Positions 19,947 to 31,062 of a stretch of DNA of 64,000 nucleotides are shown here, piece by piece. The notes below the pieces were generated by a model, which saw nothing but the letters and a program-made list of their open reading frames with translations, was not told the DNA's origin and ran no database searches. Location: assembly GCA_022539475.1 (NCBI GenBank), contig VCMS01000100.1, positions 47,697 through 111,696 on the forward strand. Reading direction: 5' to 3'. A program made the position numbers and the translations under genes. The DNA comes from Gracilaria domingensis. Its lineage: Eukaryota; Rhodophyta; Florideophyceae; Gracilariales; Gracilariaceae. Position 1 is the first letter of the stretch; every line of letters starts with the position of its first letter.

Positions 19947-21757
19947 TCACAACCTGACGTCAAAAATCTTTGATGACCGCGATATCAAAGCAGAGATGAA
20001 CGGAATTGGTTCGCACAACGCTATACAGGACGCTATGACCATGAGATCCAAAAACTTGTCCTCCTCCAATTTCTTTCCTTTCCTTGTGAACTTACCGTTG
20101 CGATAGTCGTGCAGCATGACCGTCGCGAAGCTCATGGGAAGAATCATGGCCGTCACGGACTTCCAAATGGAATCGATGCCGAGCATAAAAGTCTTGATCG
20201 AGCGACTGATATGCGGAGATGTCAGATACAAGCCGGTTCGCGTATGAAACAGCAACGGGCGGTTGCGCTTGAACTCTTGCGACATTGGGATCTTCCTCCG
20301 CTTCACCACTATCGGTCGAACGATTTCAACATGGAACGCAACAAATGGAAGGATAAACTTCGGAAAGTTGACGTTCGGCACTTCCAGCGCCCTCGCAGTC
20401 TTCTCCCGAAACGTTTTCATCTCGAACATCCCTCTCGGAGTTCGGATCTCCGCAGACCACAAATCCTTCAGTGACTGACGGCTTGGGCACTGCAGCCTAG
20501 CGTACGCTTGCGGCCGTTGACCGCCGCCAATGAGCTCGATCAGTCCGACAAAGTTCACACACCACTTGTCAAGCACACCTTTCGTTGCAGCGAATTCAGA
20601 CACGACTTGCTTCCTCGATTCCTTCCCTTCCGTCCCCCTAAACACTTCAAGGATATCTTCGAGTTTCGCTTGCGCTGTTCGAATACCGAGCTCAAGATGC
20701 TTCTTCATGAAGATCGTCTGCTTCAGGATACGATCATCCGCGCTCTGATTCGCGCGATACTGCTCTCGCGCTCGGCTCTTCGCAGCATTGAAGGTCGTGT
20801 TCAACATCATTTCCACACGTAAAACGCGGTTGTTCTCCTCCGGAATGACCATGCGCAGTGCAGCATACGACATAACGTACGCAAAGCGTTGCAATTCCCG
20901 GCAACCGTTGAGAAGGAGGCCGCGCGCATGAAGTAGTTCACGAAGATCCTCACAAGCTTTTCATTGGACATCAACTTGAACAGAGCCATCGGCTTCCAAC
21001 CTTCGTTCTTCTTCAACGCCCCACTCGCAATGACCCATCGCATGAACAGGCCCACAAGGGAGCGGAACACATCAAAGCTTCCGGTTGAACCCCGTGCTTG
21101 CAGAAGCTGCTTCGTTTCTGTACCGAATAAGATAAATCTCTTTTAAATCCTGGCAGTTCTCGGCGACCAACTTCAAACCGGGATACAAAATCTTTCATTT
21201 CGCGGCCACATTCTCCTTATCCTTCAGCAGCGCGTTACGGCTTGTGAAGTAGTCAGGACAACGGAGCAGCTGATCACTCAACATTTCGTTCCAGAGCTCT
21301 TTCGGCGACTTGCTTGCAAGCTCCGCCTTTCGTTCCTTCTCACGTCGAAGCCGCCTCTGCTCTGCAGTAAGCTTAGAACACCCGTTTCGGCGCCTCTTCC
21401 GACCCGATGTGGAGCGAAATCGACCAGAGTAAAAGTCCTCCCTTCGTTCGTACAGAGCGTTTTGGATGGCGCTAAGTTCCTCGTCTTGATCATTCAGCAT
21501 TGTCTCTAAGTCGATGACAGGAGGATCAGCTTCGCCACATGCATCGACCGCTTTGTCTCCCTGTGGCACTACATCGGCCGCTACTTCTGCTGCAGCTGCT
21601 GCTGCTGCTGCCCCTGCTGCGCCAGAGCCAGCGCCAGCGCCGACGCCGATGCTAGACGACACATTACCGTTGGGCCCCCCGCAGCTGCCCAAAACTCATC
21701 CAGCGATGTCCCCGCCATCTCCAACCACTCTATCCAATCCAACTCTCCCCAACTCAT
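19947..21757 (-). pseudogene. Tyrosine recombinase (Crypton-like), frame-broken
   Basis: Minus-strand gene from about 21757 (MSWGELDWIEWLEMAG) through an Ala-rich, coding-microsatellite stretch and a basic region (GRKRRRNGCSK), then two short frames, to an open 315-residue frame at 20894-19947. At least three frame changes. The last frame aligns with the recombinase at 24233-25678: NFVGLIELIGGGQRPQ beside NFIGLLIMVSGGQRPQ (first catalytic Arg box), an FREK basic box, and VTAMILPMSFAT where the second Arg box should be; there Pro stands in place of Arg. This suggests an inactive copy. Convergent with the Ulp1 gene; before the copia insertion their 3' ends were about 150 bp apart. Confidence 0.55.
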
Positions 21758-21802
21758 GTTCGTCAACCTCAGCTCGATAATCCTCTCGTCGTCAAAGAAC
21801 AA

Positions 21803-22183
21803 AAAAATTAAAATTAATTGAAGCAGTTCTACCTGGGATTGTTAGTGCACACATCAGATCTTTGCTCGTGGAGGCGTCTCGAACAGCTGGAGGGAGCGCC
21901 TGGGAAGGCCGAGCAAATGAAGCATGGAAAATACAAGGCACTTTGTGCAGCAAACCAAGTTGAAATGACGCCGGTAAATTTCGGTGTTAATGGTGATGCA
22001 CGACCCTCTGCCAAAGCGTTCGTACGCAGCATAGCGCAAGATTTTTCGTCAGTGGCGTGGCTCGCATCCTTCTATGGAATAATACAATGCCGTAATGCTT
22101 ACCTTAGAACGAACGATTCTCTAGCTTACAGCAGCAGCGGTTAATAGTAGACGAATTGCCCCTACGGCAGCCAAAGGTCTTAG
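21803..22183. other. Spacer before the MITE, no gene seen
   Basis: Upstream flank of the broken recombinase gene, with a poly-A/T stretch near 21805. Short plus-strand frames lack support. Confidence 0.35.
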
Positions 22184-22774
22184 CCTTAGCACCGTGTCCG
22201 CTGCGTGATCAAAATTGGGCACGCATAGCAGCGTGATTTTACGCAAATTTTGCGTGAATTACGCTGCGCAGCGTGAGGTCCCTTTTTTCTAGAATAAACT
22301 TCACGCTGCAATCAGCGTGAGTTCACGTACGCTCTTTGCAGATCACGCACAGCGTTGAACTGGGAGGCATTTGTCCCGGCTTCTCAATTAGTCTGAATAA
22401 TTTTGGTTGAAAATTTTGCATAAAATACATTATGTTGTAGCGAACGAAGCTATCGTGGCATAGCTGAGCGCTAGCTGTACATATGGCGCCTGATTTACGC
22501 GATGTACACTAGAACATGTTGGCATTGTATGTCTCACAAGTTTGCGCTTTCGTACTTTAGGAACATTTTTAAATTTGGCAACTAATATGCCGTTCATTGT
22601 ACGCTGTGCGTGATCGGCAAAGAGCGTGCGTGAACTCACCCTGGTTGCAGCGTGAATTTCACTACAGAAAAGTGAGCTCCCGCTGCGCAGCGTAATTCAC
22701 GCAAAATTTGCGTAAAATCACGCTGCCATGCGTGCGCAATTTTGATCACGCAGCGGGCACGGGGTTAGCTAAGG
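22184..22774. mobile_element. MITE with ~165-bp terminal inverted repeats
   Basis: About 590 bp. The left arm (22184-22360) starts CCTTAGC-ACCGTGTCCGCTG and the right arm (22592-22774) reads, on the other strand, CCTTAGCTAACCCCGTGCC. Arms stay alignable for ~165 bp and are packed with GCAGCGTGA/TCACGCTGC motifs, themselves locally palindromic (GCTGCGCAGCG). The central ~230 bp has no coding. Non-autonomous DNA transposon; superfamily not assigned because the target duplication is unclear. Confidence 0.75.
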
Positions 22775-23870
22775 CCCCAGAGAACTTTCAAATAAATTGC
22801 AGTCGTTCGATCGTTCGTTCGTTCGTTGTAACCTGTGTAGGGAGCATACAGCTGGCCTACTACGGTGATTCTGGGCATGGGTAGAATGCTGCTGTACAAC
22901 ATGTAAACGGGAGGTATGAGGATGTATGACGTTTTCAGAGACCGTTGTCGCTTTGCTCGCTGGAGGAGTGCAACGATCGTGCATGTGGAGGAAGACCTTT
23001 AGTACAGCGACAGACTATGACCAAACGACGTTGTGGTGCGTGGTGATATCGTACTGTAAGGCATGTCACGATCGCAAGTTGTGAAGTAGTATAATGAAGG
23101 CTACAAAGTTATAGCTTGGAAAAGGTGAAGGCCGACAGATGTTTTTGTGGCGTAGGTGGCGGAGGTGGCGAAAAATGATTTGTCGTATATGCTTGTTGAC
23201 GTTACGAAGATACGGATCTGTTCTTCACATGTGGACTTCACACCCAGCATGCCTCTCAGATCGAACGCTTTGACTCTTAGCTCATCAAGCTCATAAGCAA
23301 TGAATTGGCGGGCGGGTGCTCTCTCCCTTCGGCCTGTTTCGCCTCATTGCTACGTTCTTCAGGCTCTGCTTTCTACTCCCTACCTAGCTATGAATGCTTT
23401 CTGAACAGAGTGAAGGGTCCTTGATGGATCACACGAAAAGAGGTTTCTTCAAAATGGAACAGTTCATATGGCATGTGCCATGCCATGAACGGTAATGGTT
23501 CTTGATTTGCTTCTTGCTGGTCTGGGTAGGTTTGTGTGTTGCATTCTTAACTTGGAGAAATCGCTACAACTTGTAAGGGCACCAAGGCAGCCAAGAAGAG
23601 TTGGTATTAACCTTTAGGAGCAACGTGAGCCAGATGTGTTTAATTTGTCCGCCTACGAGCGATCTTCGATATCTGGAGGTGCGAAGCGGGATCTGCAGGC
23701 ACTGTTTCGAGTAGATGACACACGTGGATGGCGATGGCACTCAACTCCGCCTGCTCTCCGGTTTGTACGCAGGCGCATTTCCGTGACAACCAAATCTGGG
23801 CATCTCACCTCTTCAGGCTCCACTTACGTCAAACATCAAACAAGTTTCCTATTTACGAAACCCCATCGCA
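22775..23870. other. Gene-free stretch with TTCG microsatellite
   Basis: No gene supported. A (TTCG)n tract lies at about 22803-22827. The region after it is ordinary-looking sequence without long frames. Confidence 0.4.
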
Positions 23871-24081
23871 ATGACTTCGCTCCGATGCGAACACTGCGAT
23901 CGAATGTTCAACAAAAAAAGAGTCAGCGGAGAACCACGTCAATAAATGCGCGCGCCGCATGAGCGCGCGTCGCGAAGAGAAGGAAGCGAAAGCGCAAAAC
24001 GCTTCCTCTTCCACCGCAATCGCAACTGAGGTCACCACAAAAACGAACTCGTCGACCGAGAACAAGAATAATGGAATCTGA
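23871..24081 (+). pseudogene. Zinc-finger protein fragment
   Basis: Begins MTSLRCEHCDRMFNKKRV, a CxxC start of a small zinc finger. After one frame change near 23930 the sequence gives ENHVNKCARRM, the matching H-x3-C, followed by a basic then Ser/Thr-rich tail ending at 24081. A single C2HC finger at the N-terminus resembles the start of transposon proteins; the rest is absent. Low support. Confidence 0.3.
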
Positions 24082-24232
24082 TTGATCAAAAGATGCTCGA
24101 ATCGCTGATTTTGGAAGCCCCTTTTCTGCGGTCTGGTGCCGTTAGGCAATGTCTTGGAAACATTATGTACCGGGTTGAGATTTCGTCACAACGATAAAGC
24201 ATAGATAAATGATATACGAACATTGAGTGTCC

Positions 24233-25678
24233 TTAGCATTGAGCATTACAAGAAATACCCAGGAACCTGTCCCAGAAGTTCATCAACGTCGGAGCGTAGT
24301 GAAGCCGACTTCCATCGTTAGCGATATACGTGCAGCGGAGCTGTTCGGGAGATTTGTTCATTGTTGTCGCTAGCTTCTTCAAAAAGTCACTCTCAGTGAG
24401 ATGTGGGAACAGCCGGTTTTCGAAGAAGAGCTTCATCATCAGAGATGAGTGACTCTTTCGAACGTTCATAGTCGTAGTAGCAGAGAACATCCTGTCCTGA
24501 CTTGAAAGGAATTTTTGTAGAATCCGTGTGACTTCACCTGGCTGCAAAGCGTTTTCAGTTCCACTGCACAGAAGAAGAAAGCTTCTATGCTTTTGATCAC
24601 AGTTGTATAATCTTCGGATCATTGACATTACGATGAAGATGTGAAACCTCAGATACGGTATTAGCGACGCGGATATGACCAATCGTGAAGACTTCAAATG
24701 TCGCGGTCTCTTTTCGCGTAGTGTTCGAAGCTCTAGAAAACGACCTTCGGCACCATTACCTTCACACATTATAAGTTCCTGCTCCGTCGGTACTTGAACG
24801 TGACTAAACACTTGCGGTCGTTGGCCACCTGACACCATAATCAACAAACCAATAAAGTTCATAGTCCATTCAGTTGGAAACCTGTTGATGTCTTCTTCAT
24901 TGACATTCGCTCGAAATTCCTTCTCTTCTGCCAGTTGGTGATAACGTCTCATCAATAGATCAACACGACGCAGGGCGTTCTTAATACATCGAAGAGACGT
25001 CCTTGCGGGAATCAGTGTTATGCGTGCTTTATTGGCCCGCCTTGACTTCTTTGATTGGCTCAGAATCCGATGATTCCGTCGCGAAGCATTGGCGATGCTT
25101 CGGAGAAAAAGAGCAGCGACTTTGAGCTTTGCCGCAGTTTTGTCGTTCGCGACTCTATGAATCCCAGTGCGGCAAACGGAGATTAAGGACATGGTTTTGT
25201 TCCTCAATGTACCAGGTGAACAGCAACCTCGAAAATAACTTGTAAAAGGAACCAATAGCTTTATGCTCGTAACGCATTGGTACAATACATATTCGTTCCA
25301 ACAATCTTCCTTAGAAATGAAAGAGCACGAAACAGCCCATGGTAGTAACTGAGACACTGTCACAGTTCTTTGTCGAAAAGCAGTTGATTCGACTGCGGAA
25401 AGCCGCTCTCTCGACTTATAATAGAACTTGAACACGTTTTGCAACCCCATAAAATTATCCACCGATGCTCCAATACCATCGTATACACTGCGACCAGAAC
25501 CAGCACAAGTATTGATGTCCGAGAGTCTTGCCTCAGCACTCGTGAAAAACTGGGGATCTCTCGTTTCTAAGAGGCGAATATGATCGCACCAACCTCGCCT
25601 ACAATGTACTTCTTCAATGGAAACCCTGTTGTCTCCAACTGCATTATCATTTGAAGATCGAGGAGAATGCAGTTCCAT
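24233..25678 (-). CDS. Tyrosine recombinase, Crypton-like
   Basis: 481 residues from the ATG at 25678 (MELHSPRSSND); the frame is open to 26077 but the extra part is low-complexity. Numbering from 25678: N-terminal helical core-binding region, a basic patch (SKKSRRANKARI), then first Arg box MVSGGQRPQVF with R287, a basic box LREKRPR, second Arg box TTTMNVRKSHSS with R407, and a candidate nucleophile Y451 in RCTYIAND. Order and spacing fit tyrosine recombinases; the His before the second Arg is not evident. Cryptons move by such enzymes through circular intermediates. Whole frame, so possibly active. Related to the broken gene at 19947-21757. Confidence 0.55.
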   Translation of the reverse strand: MELHSPRSSNDNAVGDNRVSIEEVHCRRGWCDHIRLLETRDPQFFTSAEARLSDINTCAGSGRSVYDGIGASVDNFMGLQNVFKFYYKSRERLSAVESTAFRQRTVTVSQLLPWAVSCSFISKEDCWNEYVLYQCVTSIKLLVPFTSYFRGCCSPGTLRNKTMSLISVCRTGIHRVANDKTAAKLKVAALFLRSIANASRRNHRILSQSKKSRRANKARITLIPARTSLRCIKNALRRVDLLMRRYHQLAEEKEFRANVNEEDINRFPTEWTMNFIGLLIMVSGGQRPQVFSHVQVPTEQELIMCEGNGAEGRFLELRTLREKRPRHLKSSRLVISASLIPYLRFHIFIVMSMIRRLYNCDQKHRSFLLLCSGTENALQPGEVTRILQKFLSSQDRMFSATTTMNVRKSHSSLMMKLFFENRLFPHLTESDFLKKLATTMNKSPEQLRCTYIANDGSRLHYAPTLMNFWDRFLGISCNAQC

Positions 25679-26077
25679 GTATGTACTCTGCCGTCCTCTA
25701 GATTTGAAGCGATGAAAAGGACGGAAATGGAGATGGTGCTGAAGGGCTGGGGACGGAAACAGTAGGTAATTGGGAATCGGTAGCAAAGTGGAAGACGGTT
25801 GACGATGGGAATTAGCGATGTATGAGGCGTTCAGTGGCCCTGTTCTGCCGTGTGGGGAGAATGTAGCCCGAAGGCGGCTTTGACTTAGGAACGCTACCGA
25901 CGGTATCTTATCTAAATGAGGCCTATGGCCGTATGTGATCGTCACGTTCCTGGCTACGCGTACACTGGGCCAATAAAATGAAATGACCGTCATGCAGATT
26001 ATACCATACCCTGTATTCATTTCGATGCCAGATATGTTTACAGATGTCTGCGACGAATGACCATTGAATGTGCACAA

Positions 26078-26712
26078 AGCGTGCGCTTCAATTCCGCGTC
26101 AGCGACCTAACATGCACGCTTGACCTTTGCAACTTCAGAGCTTGTGGTTTGTATCTTCCATTCTTCCTCCTCGTATCTTTTCATTTGATACCACTCTGGA
26201 TGACTCTCGATGGTAACGTTAACGGTAAATGCGGAAAATGGGACAAAGATTGATCTTACTTTCTCGATGATCTGAAGTTAACATCGGACACAACCAAAAG
26301 TCGCAATCAGATAATCCATTGATCGTATGAATTGCACGAAGGCTGCGCTGGCACACGGTGTGAGTTCAGGTGTATTGTCCAACAGCTGTTTAGTTCTTAG
26401 TTGCATGCGATGTCGATTCAGTAGCATGGAAGTGAGCTGCCGCGTGAGAGCGTTCATTTATTTACACTTTTATATCCATAGAGCGATGATTTACGTATTC
26501 ATCGTTACAAAGTGATAGGTTCTTTCCCAGTGTATGAAGCTATAATTTGTACTATGGTATGGTGCGCAGTACGCCAAATTCTGTGAGTGCCGCATTCGAG
26601 GACGAGGACGATTATCATTCATCGCGTTTGACAGCCTACATAAGAACAGTTGTGTACCTGCTTCAATCCAAAACACCATACTTTTGGTATTCGAGAGAAG
26701 AAAGGCAGTTCC
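26078..26712. other. Divergent upstream region, no gene seen
   Basis: Separates the recombinase (-) from the plus-strand repeat protein frame. No repeats or RNA genes recognised. Confidence 0.35.
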
Positions 26713-26955
26713 CACGCTGAGATGCCCTTTCGAAGAATATCGTCCAAGAATATGAGAGTTTTCCCGGATCATGTTTTTCGAGGAGGGTATGATAACGTTG
26801 GTCATGCTTCTACTATTCATTGGGATTCTGAATATGAACTAGAGCCAAACCAACCACGTCATGGTGGTAAGAGTTTTCCGAAGAAGAAGACGTAAGGTGT
26901 TAGGAACTACAGAGAAGAAGGAAAGAGTAATAGACGACAAGAACTCGGGCTCGAG

Positions 26956-27639
26956 TTGAACAGATCACGTGAAGTTCTAGATCCCATCTCTCCGGCCCCC
27001 GTTGTACACCAAAGAAACAGCCGAAGAACATCAGACTTCTGTGGTGACGATGTCAATTCTTACTCTGAGGAAAAATATGACGTACGCATTGGATTTGAAC
27101 AGAGCAATGATGATGAATCTTTTGGCATAGAGAGTGTTACCCCATCTCATAAGCATCAACGTCGCACTAAGCGCCCTCGCTCAAAAGCAGTGACGAGTGA
27201 TAGATGCAAATGGAACACGATTAGGAAGAATCGTCAGAACTCCGGATTGTTTTCGAAAAGCCGTAGGGAGCGTAGCTGCAACGATCTTTGGTTATCCGTG
27301 AAAAATCAAGGCATCATGATGAAGAGAGGAATAAACCTTTTGTCCGAAGACGATTCTCACAGATCTCATGAACTTGTAAATCTTGTACCCCAAGAGCCCG
27401 TTGCGCGCCGAAGGGACACCCGAAGAACCTCATACTCTAGTGAGGAAAACGGAAAGTTTGACTTGGTTTACCAGGACAAAGTGCTAAAAGCATTTATAAA
27501 CAGCAGTGATGATGATTGGTTTGGAATAGAAAGAGACACTACGGCTCATAAGCATCAACGACGAGCTAATCCCATTCACTCAAAAGCGATGACGAGTGTA
27601 CTACAACTTTTATTCCAATCCGAACACGTACCATGCTGA
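26956..27639 (+). CDS. Unknown basic/acidic protein with internal duplication
   Basis: Open frame of 227 residues without an early ATG; a neighbouring frame at 26650-26895 (FPDHVFRGGYDNVGH) may be its start in another phase. It contains two related ~80-residue units: RNSRRTSDF...NDDESFGIE...HKHQRR...SKAVTS and RDTRRTSYS...SSDDDWFGIE...HKHQRR...SKAMTS. Rich in Arg, Ser and Asp, probably disordered and nuclear. Family not recognised. Divergent partner of the recombinase, so it may be an accessory protein of that element (inference). Confidence 0.35.
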   Translation: MNRSREVLDPISPAPVVHQRNSRRTSDFCGDDVNSYSEEKYDVRIGFEQSNDDESFGIESVTPSHKHQRRTKRPRSKAVTSDRCKWNTIRKNRQNSGLFSKSRRERSCNDLWLSVKNQGIMMKRGINLLSEDDSHRSHELVNLVPQEPVARRRDTRRTSYSSEENGKFDLVYQDKVLKAFINSSDDDWFGIERDTTAHKHQRRANPIHSKAMTSVLQLLFQSEHVPC

Positions 27640-29309
27640 TGCACGTACAATGAAGAGCTCCTCACTTCTATGCTTCATGAATCTGCTGCGAACCGCTTCA
27701 TTAGCATCATGCTATATGGGCCCCTCAAAGGCGCACCAGCACCGCCCAATGCGTTTATCCTGTCCTCCTACATTTCCCGACTTCCACCGCACCCCTATGA
27801 AGCCGAGCACTTCTGTAATGCACTCTGTTGATAACTGGAACAACAACGGCCTGCTGACTACCCTTATAGACTGATCCGTTTGCCTCCCTCTTCACGAGAA
27901 GCAAATATTCTACCTCACCAACTCACCATCACAAATTGGCTCTTTCCCCTTGATATGAGGCCATTACCGATCTCAATACAGTCCTAAATACCTCCGCGAA
28001 CATTGGTGCGCACGTTCAGGCTACCTGTGCAATCCTTTAGACTGCGTCAAATAACAACTCTTACCTTAAACCACAATACAGACCGCCGAAAACCCCCGGC
28101 CTCTTCCGTCATCGACAACCTATTTGCCATATGCAATCAAAAGAACGCAAACACGTCTACCTCTCGGTCCAATTTGAGCCCCCAAATCGCACTCGTTTCG
28201 TCGCTACAGCCTATTCTTTATCGCGTTTTAGCTACTTCTCGCCTTGTTTAATTACATTTTCCCATTTTTAATTGTAACTTTTTCAACTCAATCCACCACA
28301 CCTCGCCCAATGTCCCCCCGCATTCTTTTCACCTTCTCAGCGGCGTCTTGCTGCACTCTACTCTAATTACTTTTAACAAATTCCTCTACATTAACGCCCA
28401 ATGCGTTTATCCTGTTCTCCTTAAAACAATGTAAGCGAAGTTGTGAAGTAATAGATTTTTCCAATCGGATGCATCTACTACACGTTAGTCACGAAATCAA
28501 TGATATTAGCGGCCTTATATATAACCTAATTTTTTGTTGTGCATTGTGGCTAGATTTTTCAGTATTAAATGATGCAGAAAGCTTTTCTAGGGCGGAAAAA
28601 GAATATTGATGTAGATCTTGAGGTGGTAGGTCTCAGAAGGCATATGTTTCAATTGTGGTGAAGATCGTAGAATGCTTTCGAAAAATGAAAATTATGGCAT
28701 GTGAAGTAATAGTTCTGGTACGATTTAACTAGTGAACGAAAGCTACAGAAAAAATTTCCCGGCACCGATGAATACTAATAACTCGAAATGTCTGAACATA
28801 AATAGTGAAATACTAAGCGAAACTATTAGGATAATCTTTTTATGTTATTGAATGTTGAGAATTGAAAGATATATCACCTTCGTTATCCATTGCCTTAACT
28901 GTTTTCAAATCGTTGCTTACATTCTTGTACAGCTTAAAATTTCTAAGTGTCGTTCCTTTCACTGGGAGAGAATAAATTCTTAAAAATACGCGTACGAGTA
29001 CGAATTTTCAAAGAAATTCGCCGTTGTCTTCCTGGTTGCAAAACCCGCATCCAAGAATGCTACTAGTCGCTGGACCTGTTTGTTTCATTTCTTTCCAATT
29101 GGAAAGAAAAAATGCTTAACAAAACGCGTACGACGGCGAGTGCTCATTGAAATGCAACGTTGTACTCGTTGTAAGACAAAGAGCATCCGAGGTTGCAATT
29201 AGTCGCTGGACCTTATTCTATGCTATAAACGATAGAACCCCTGTCTACATAATGTTCGAAAGCTAAAACTAGTCCGCACTCTGAGATTTCATATCTCTGC
29301 TGCCATCTT
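27640..29309. repeat. Gene-free stretch with short direct repeats
   Basis: No gene supported. CCCAATGCGTTTATCCTGT occurs near 27748 and again near 28397. A looser pair near 28985-29085 and 29120-29220 shares AAAACGCGTACGA-like starts and AGTCGCTGGACCT ends. Confidence 0.45.
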
Positions 29310-29603
29310 TCATGTTCTCGTGCACGCCTTTGATTGCCCGTTTCGCAACATCGGAAACATTTCGCGTATTTCTTTCGAAAATGCGATTCTTCGCTGAATT
29401 CGAAGCTTCAAATTCACCTTTGAAAGCGTCTCGAGTGAGGTTATTGCCTTAATATGCACCATATGAGCTAGAGCTTGGAAAGGATCGCTGACGCAAAGAG
29501 GTCGAATTGCACACCATTTGTTCTTGACAGTCCTGTTCGAATCAATGATTTCGGTTATCTCTTCAAGAAACTTCTCATCCCTTGAACGATCTCGAGATTC
29601 CAT
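29310..29603 (-). CDS. Small hypothetical protein
   Basis: 97 residues from ATG at 29603 (MESRDRSRDEKFLEEITEII). Charged and helical in character, no recognisable domain. Isolated in a gene-poor stretch; may be chance or a degraded transposon piece. Confidence 0.2.
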   Translation of the reverse strand: MESRDRSRDEKFLEEITEIIDSNRTVKNKWCAIRPLCVSDPFQALAHMVHIKAITSLETLSKVNLKLRIQRRIAFSKEIREMFPMLRNGQSKACTRT

Positions 29604-29645
29604 GACGCACAGAGAAATAGCGTCTGTCTCTTGCAGATGCTAGTT

Positions 29646-29751
29646 TTTGGTAAGGGTCGTCCAGAAATTGGCAAGGGTCGTCCAGCAAATTTTTTGAAAA
29701 AATATCGAGATCAATTATTTCAAAATTTGGAGATAATTGCTTGGGTCGTCC
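29646..29751. repeat. Three GGGTCGTCCAG repeats
   Basis: GGGTCGTCCAG occurs three times (near 29652, 29676 and 29743), two of them within AAGGGTCGTCCAGAAATT/AAGGGTCGTCCAGCAAATT. Function unknown; could be protein-binding sites. Confidence 0.6.
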
Positions 29752-30039
29752 AGAATCGCTGTGCAGTAAATACTGGTGGGTTTTCCACTCATGCTAGTTC
29801 TTTAGTCGAGGGCTACCTGAACCGTATTTCGCGAAGTCTAGGTTCAGTTTCCATTAAGGTGCACATTACACGATACCTTGTGCGGAATGATACCCTGCAA
29901 CGCATGGAATACTAGTGCTAGTAGAGATGATGCCCATTATGAAATCATACCGTTTTATTCGTATCTATTCTTCTATCGACCGCTTTTGCTAACCACTACT
30001 TCGCTATATTACATGTACCATTTCCCCATGATGGAGCGG

Positions 30040-30212
30040 GTCTAGGCGCAATCTGCGGCAGATGCCGCAGACTGCACCTCCACCATAGTGCTGTATCGGT
30101 AGAACAAATACGCACTCCGAGAGGATGAGGCGCGAAGCGCCTCATCCTCTCCGTTCCTCATGTAGGGAACCATGCCCAGATGCATGGTTCCCTACTTGAG
30201 GAACCTGCACCT
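30040..30212. repeat. Cluster of strong hairpins
   Basis: Three perfect or near-perfect inverted repeats in succession: CTGCGGCAGATGCCGCAG near 30053, a 13-bp-stem hairpin (GAGGATGAGGCGC/GCGCCTCATCCTC) near 30120, and a longer one (stem about 22 bp, GTTCCTCA.GTAGGGAACCATG) at about 30153-30207. No gene. Confidence 0.75.
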
Positions 30213-30241
30213 GCAACTCGTGAGCTACATCCGCATCAAAA

Positions 30242-30772
30242 GTCATTTACCTGTATACGCAAGCAGAAAGTATCCATAAGTTAGTCAATGATCCGTTGGA
30301 TACATTTGAAATGCGATGGAACGTACCATTGATAAAACAAAACAGAAACGTTGCGCTAGAAAAGTCGAGGGACCTAGTAACTCGCAAACCGAAGAAGAAG
30401 CAGGAAAGGGATCGGTTCGATTACCAGCCCACCATCATTGTAAAGCGCGAAAGGTGTCGAAGCGAGAACTCACAATCAAGGACACCAAGAATGCCCATGC
30501 AGCAAACATAGCGCAAGATGCGATAAACGAGAGAGCAGCCTATGTCCCAACCAAATACCAGAATCGCCTATCCCGAACAGCCAGAGATCGATCTTGAGAG
30601 ACGAAATGAAATTGGTCGTTTACCTGTATACGGAAGCAGAAAGTATCCATAAGTTAGTCAATGCTCCGTTGGATACATTTGAAATGCGATGGATCGTACC
30701 ATTGATAGAGCAAAACAGAAACGTTGCGCTAGAAAAGTCAAGGGACCTAGTAACTCGCAAAAGTAACCCAAA
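30242..30772. repeat. Direct repeat, ~155 bp, spaced 371 bp
   Basis: 30242-30400 and 30613-30771 are near-identical (both contain CAGAAAGTATCCATAAGTTA and CAAAACAGAAACGTTGCGCT) with scattered substitutions. The repeated part could encode ATFEMRW-like peptide but no gene is supported. Confidence 0.8.
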
Positions 30773-30956
30773 GCCTTTTTCCTGCCGTTTACATGTCGCA
30801 GAGCGCGAAGAGAGGTGGTGAGGATTGGTTAGTTTAGAACAAAGATACGTAGAAGGATATGGAAGCACGTACGAAAAGACTGCACGGAAAGACTGCACGG
30901 AATACATCTGTGAGATACGGATGCTGTCCGCTTTATGGAGTCGTCCGACGAGGGCG

Positions 30957-31062
30957 GAGAAAGAGAATGAGGTACGCTTCATGTCCGCTTAATGGAATCC
31001 ATTAAGCAGAGATGAAGCGTACTTCATTCTCTTTCTCAGCACGCTACTTCGTAGCGAGTGCG
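30957..31062. repeat. Inverted repeats upstream of the transposase
   Basis: A long imperfect inverted repeat at about 30957-31037 (arms GAGAAAGAGAATGAGGTACG and its complement with small mismatches) followed by a short hairpin at 31039-31062 (GCACGCTACTTCGTAGCGAGTGC). They lie ~400 bp before the transposase start and could mark an element end. Confidence 0.65.

Noticed and set aside
25679-26077. N-terminal extension of the recombinase to 26077
   Set aside because: Low-complexity, no clear ATG at the end, and the ATG at 25678 starts the protein-like part.
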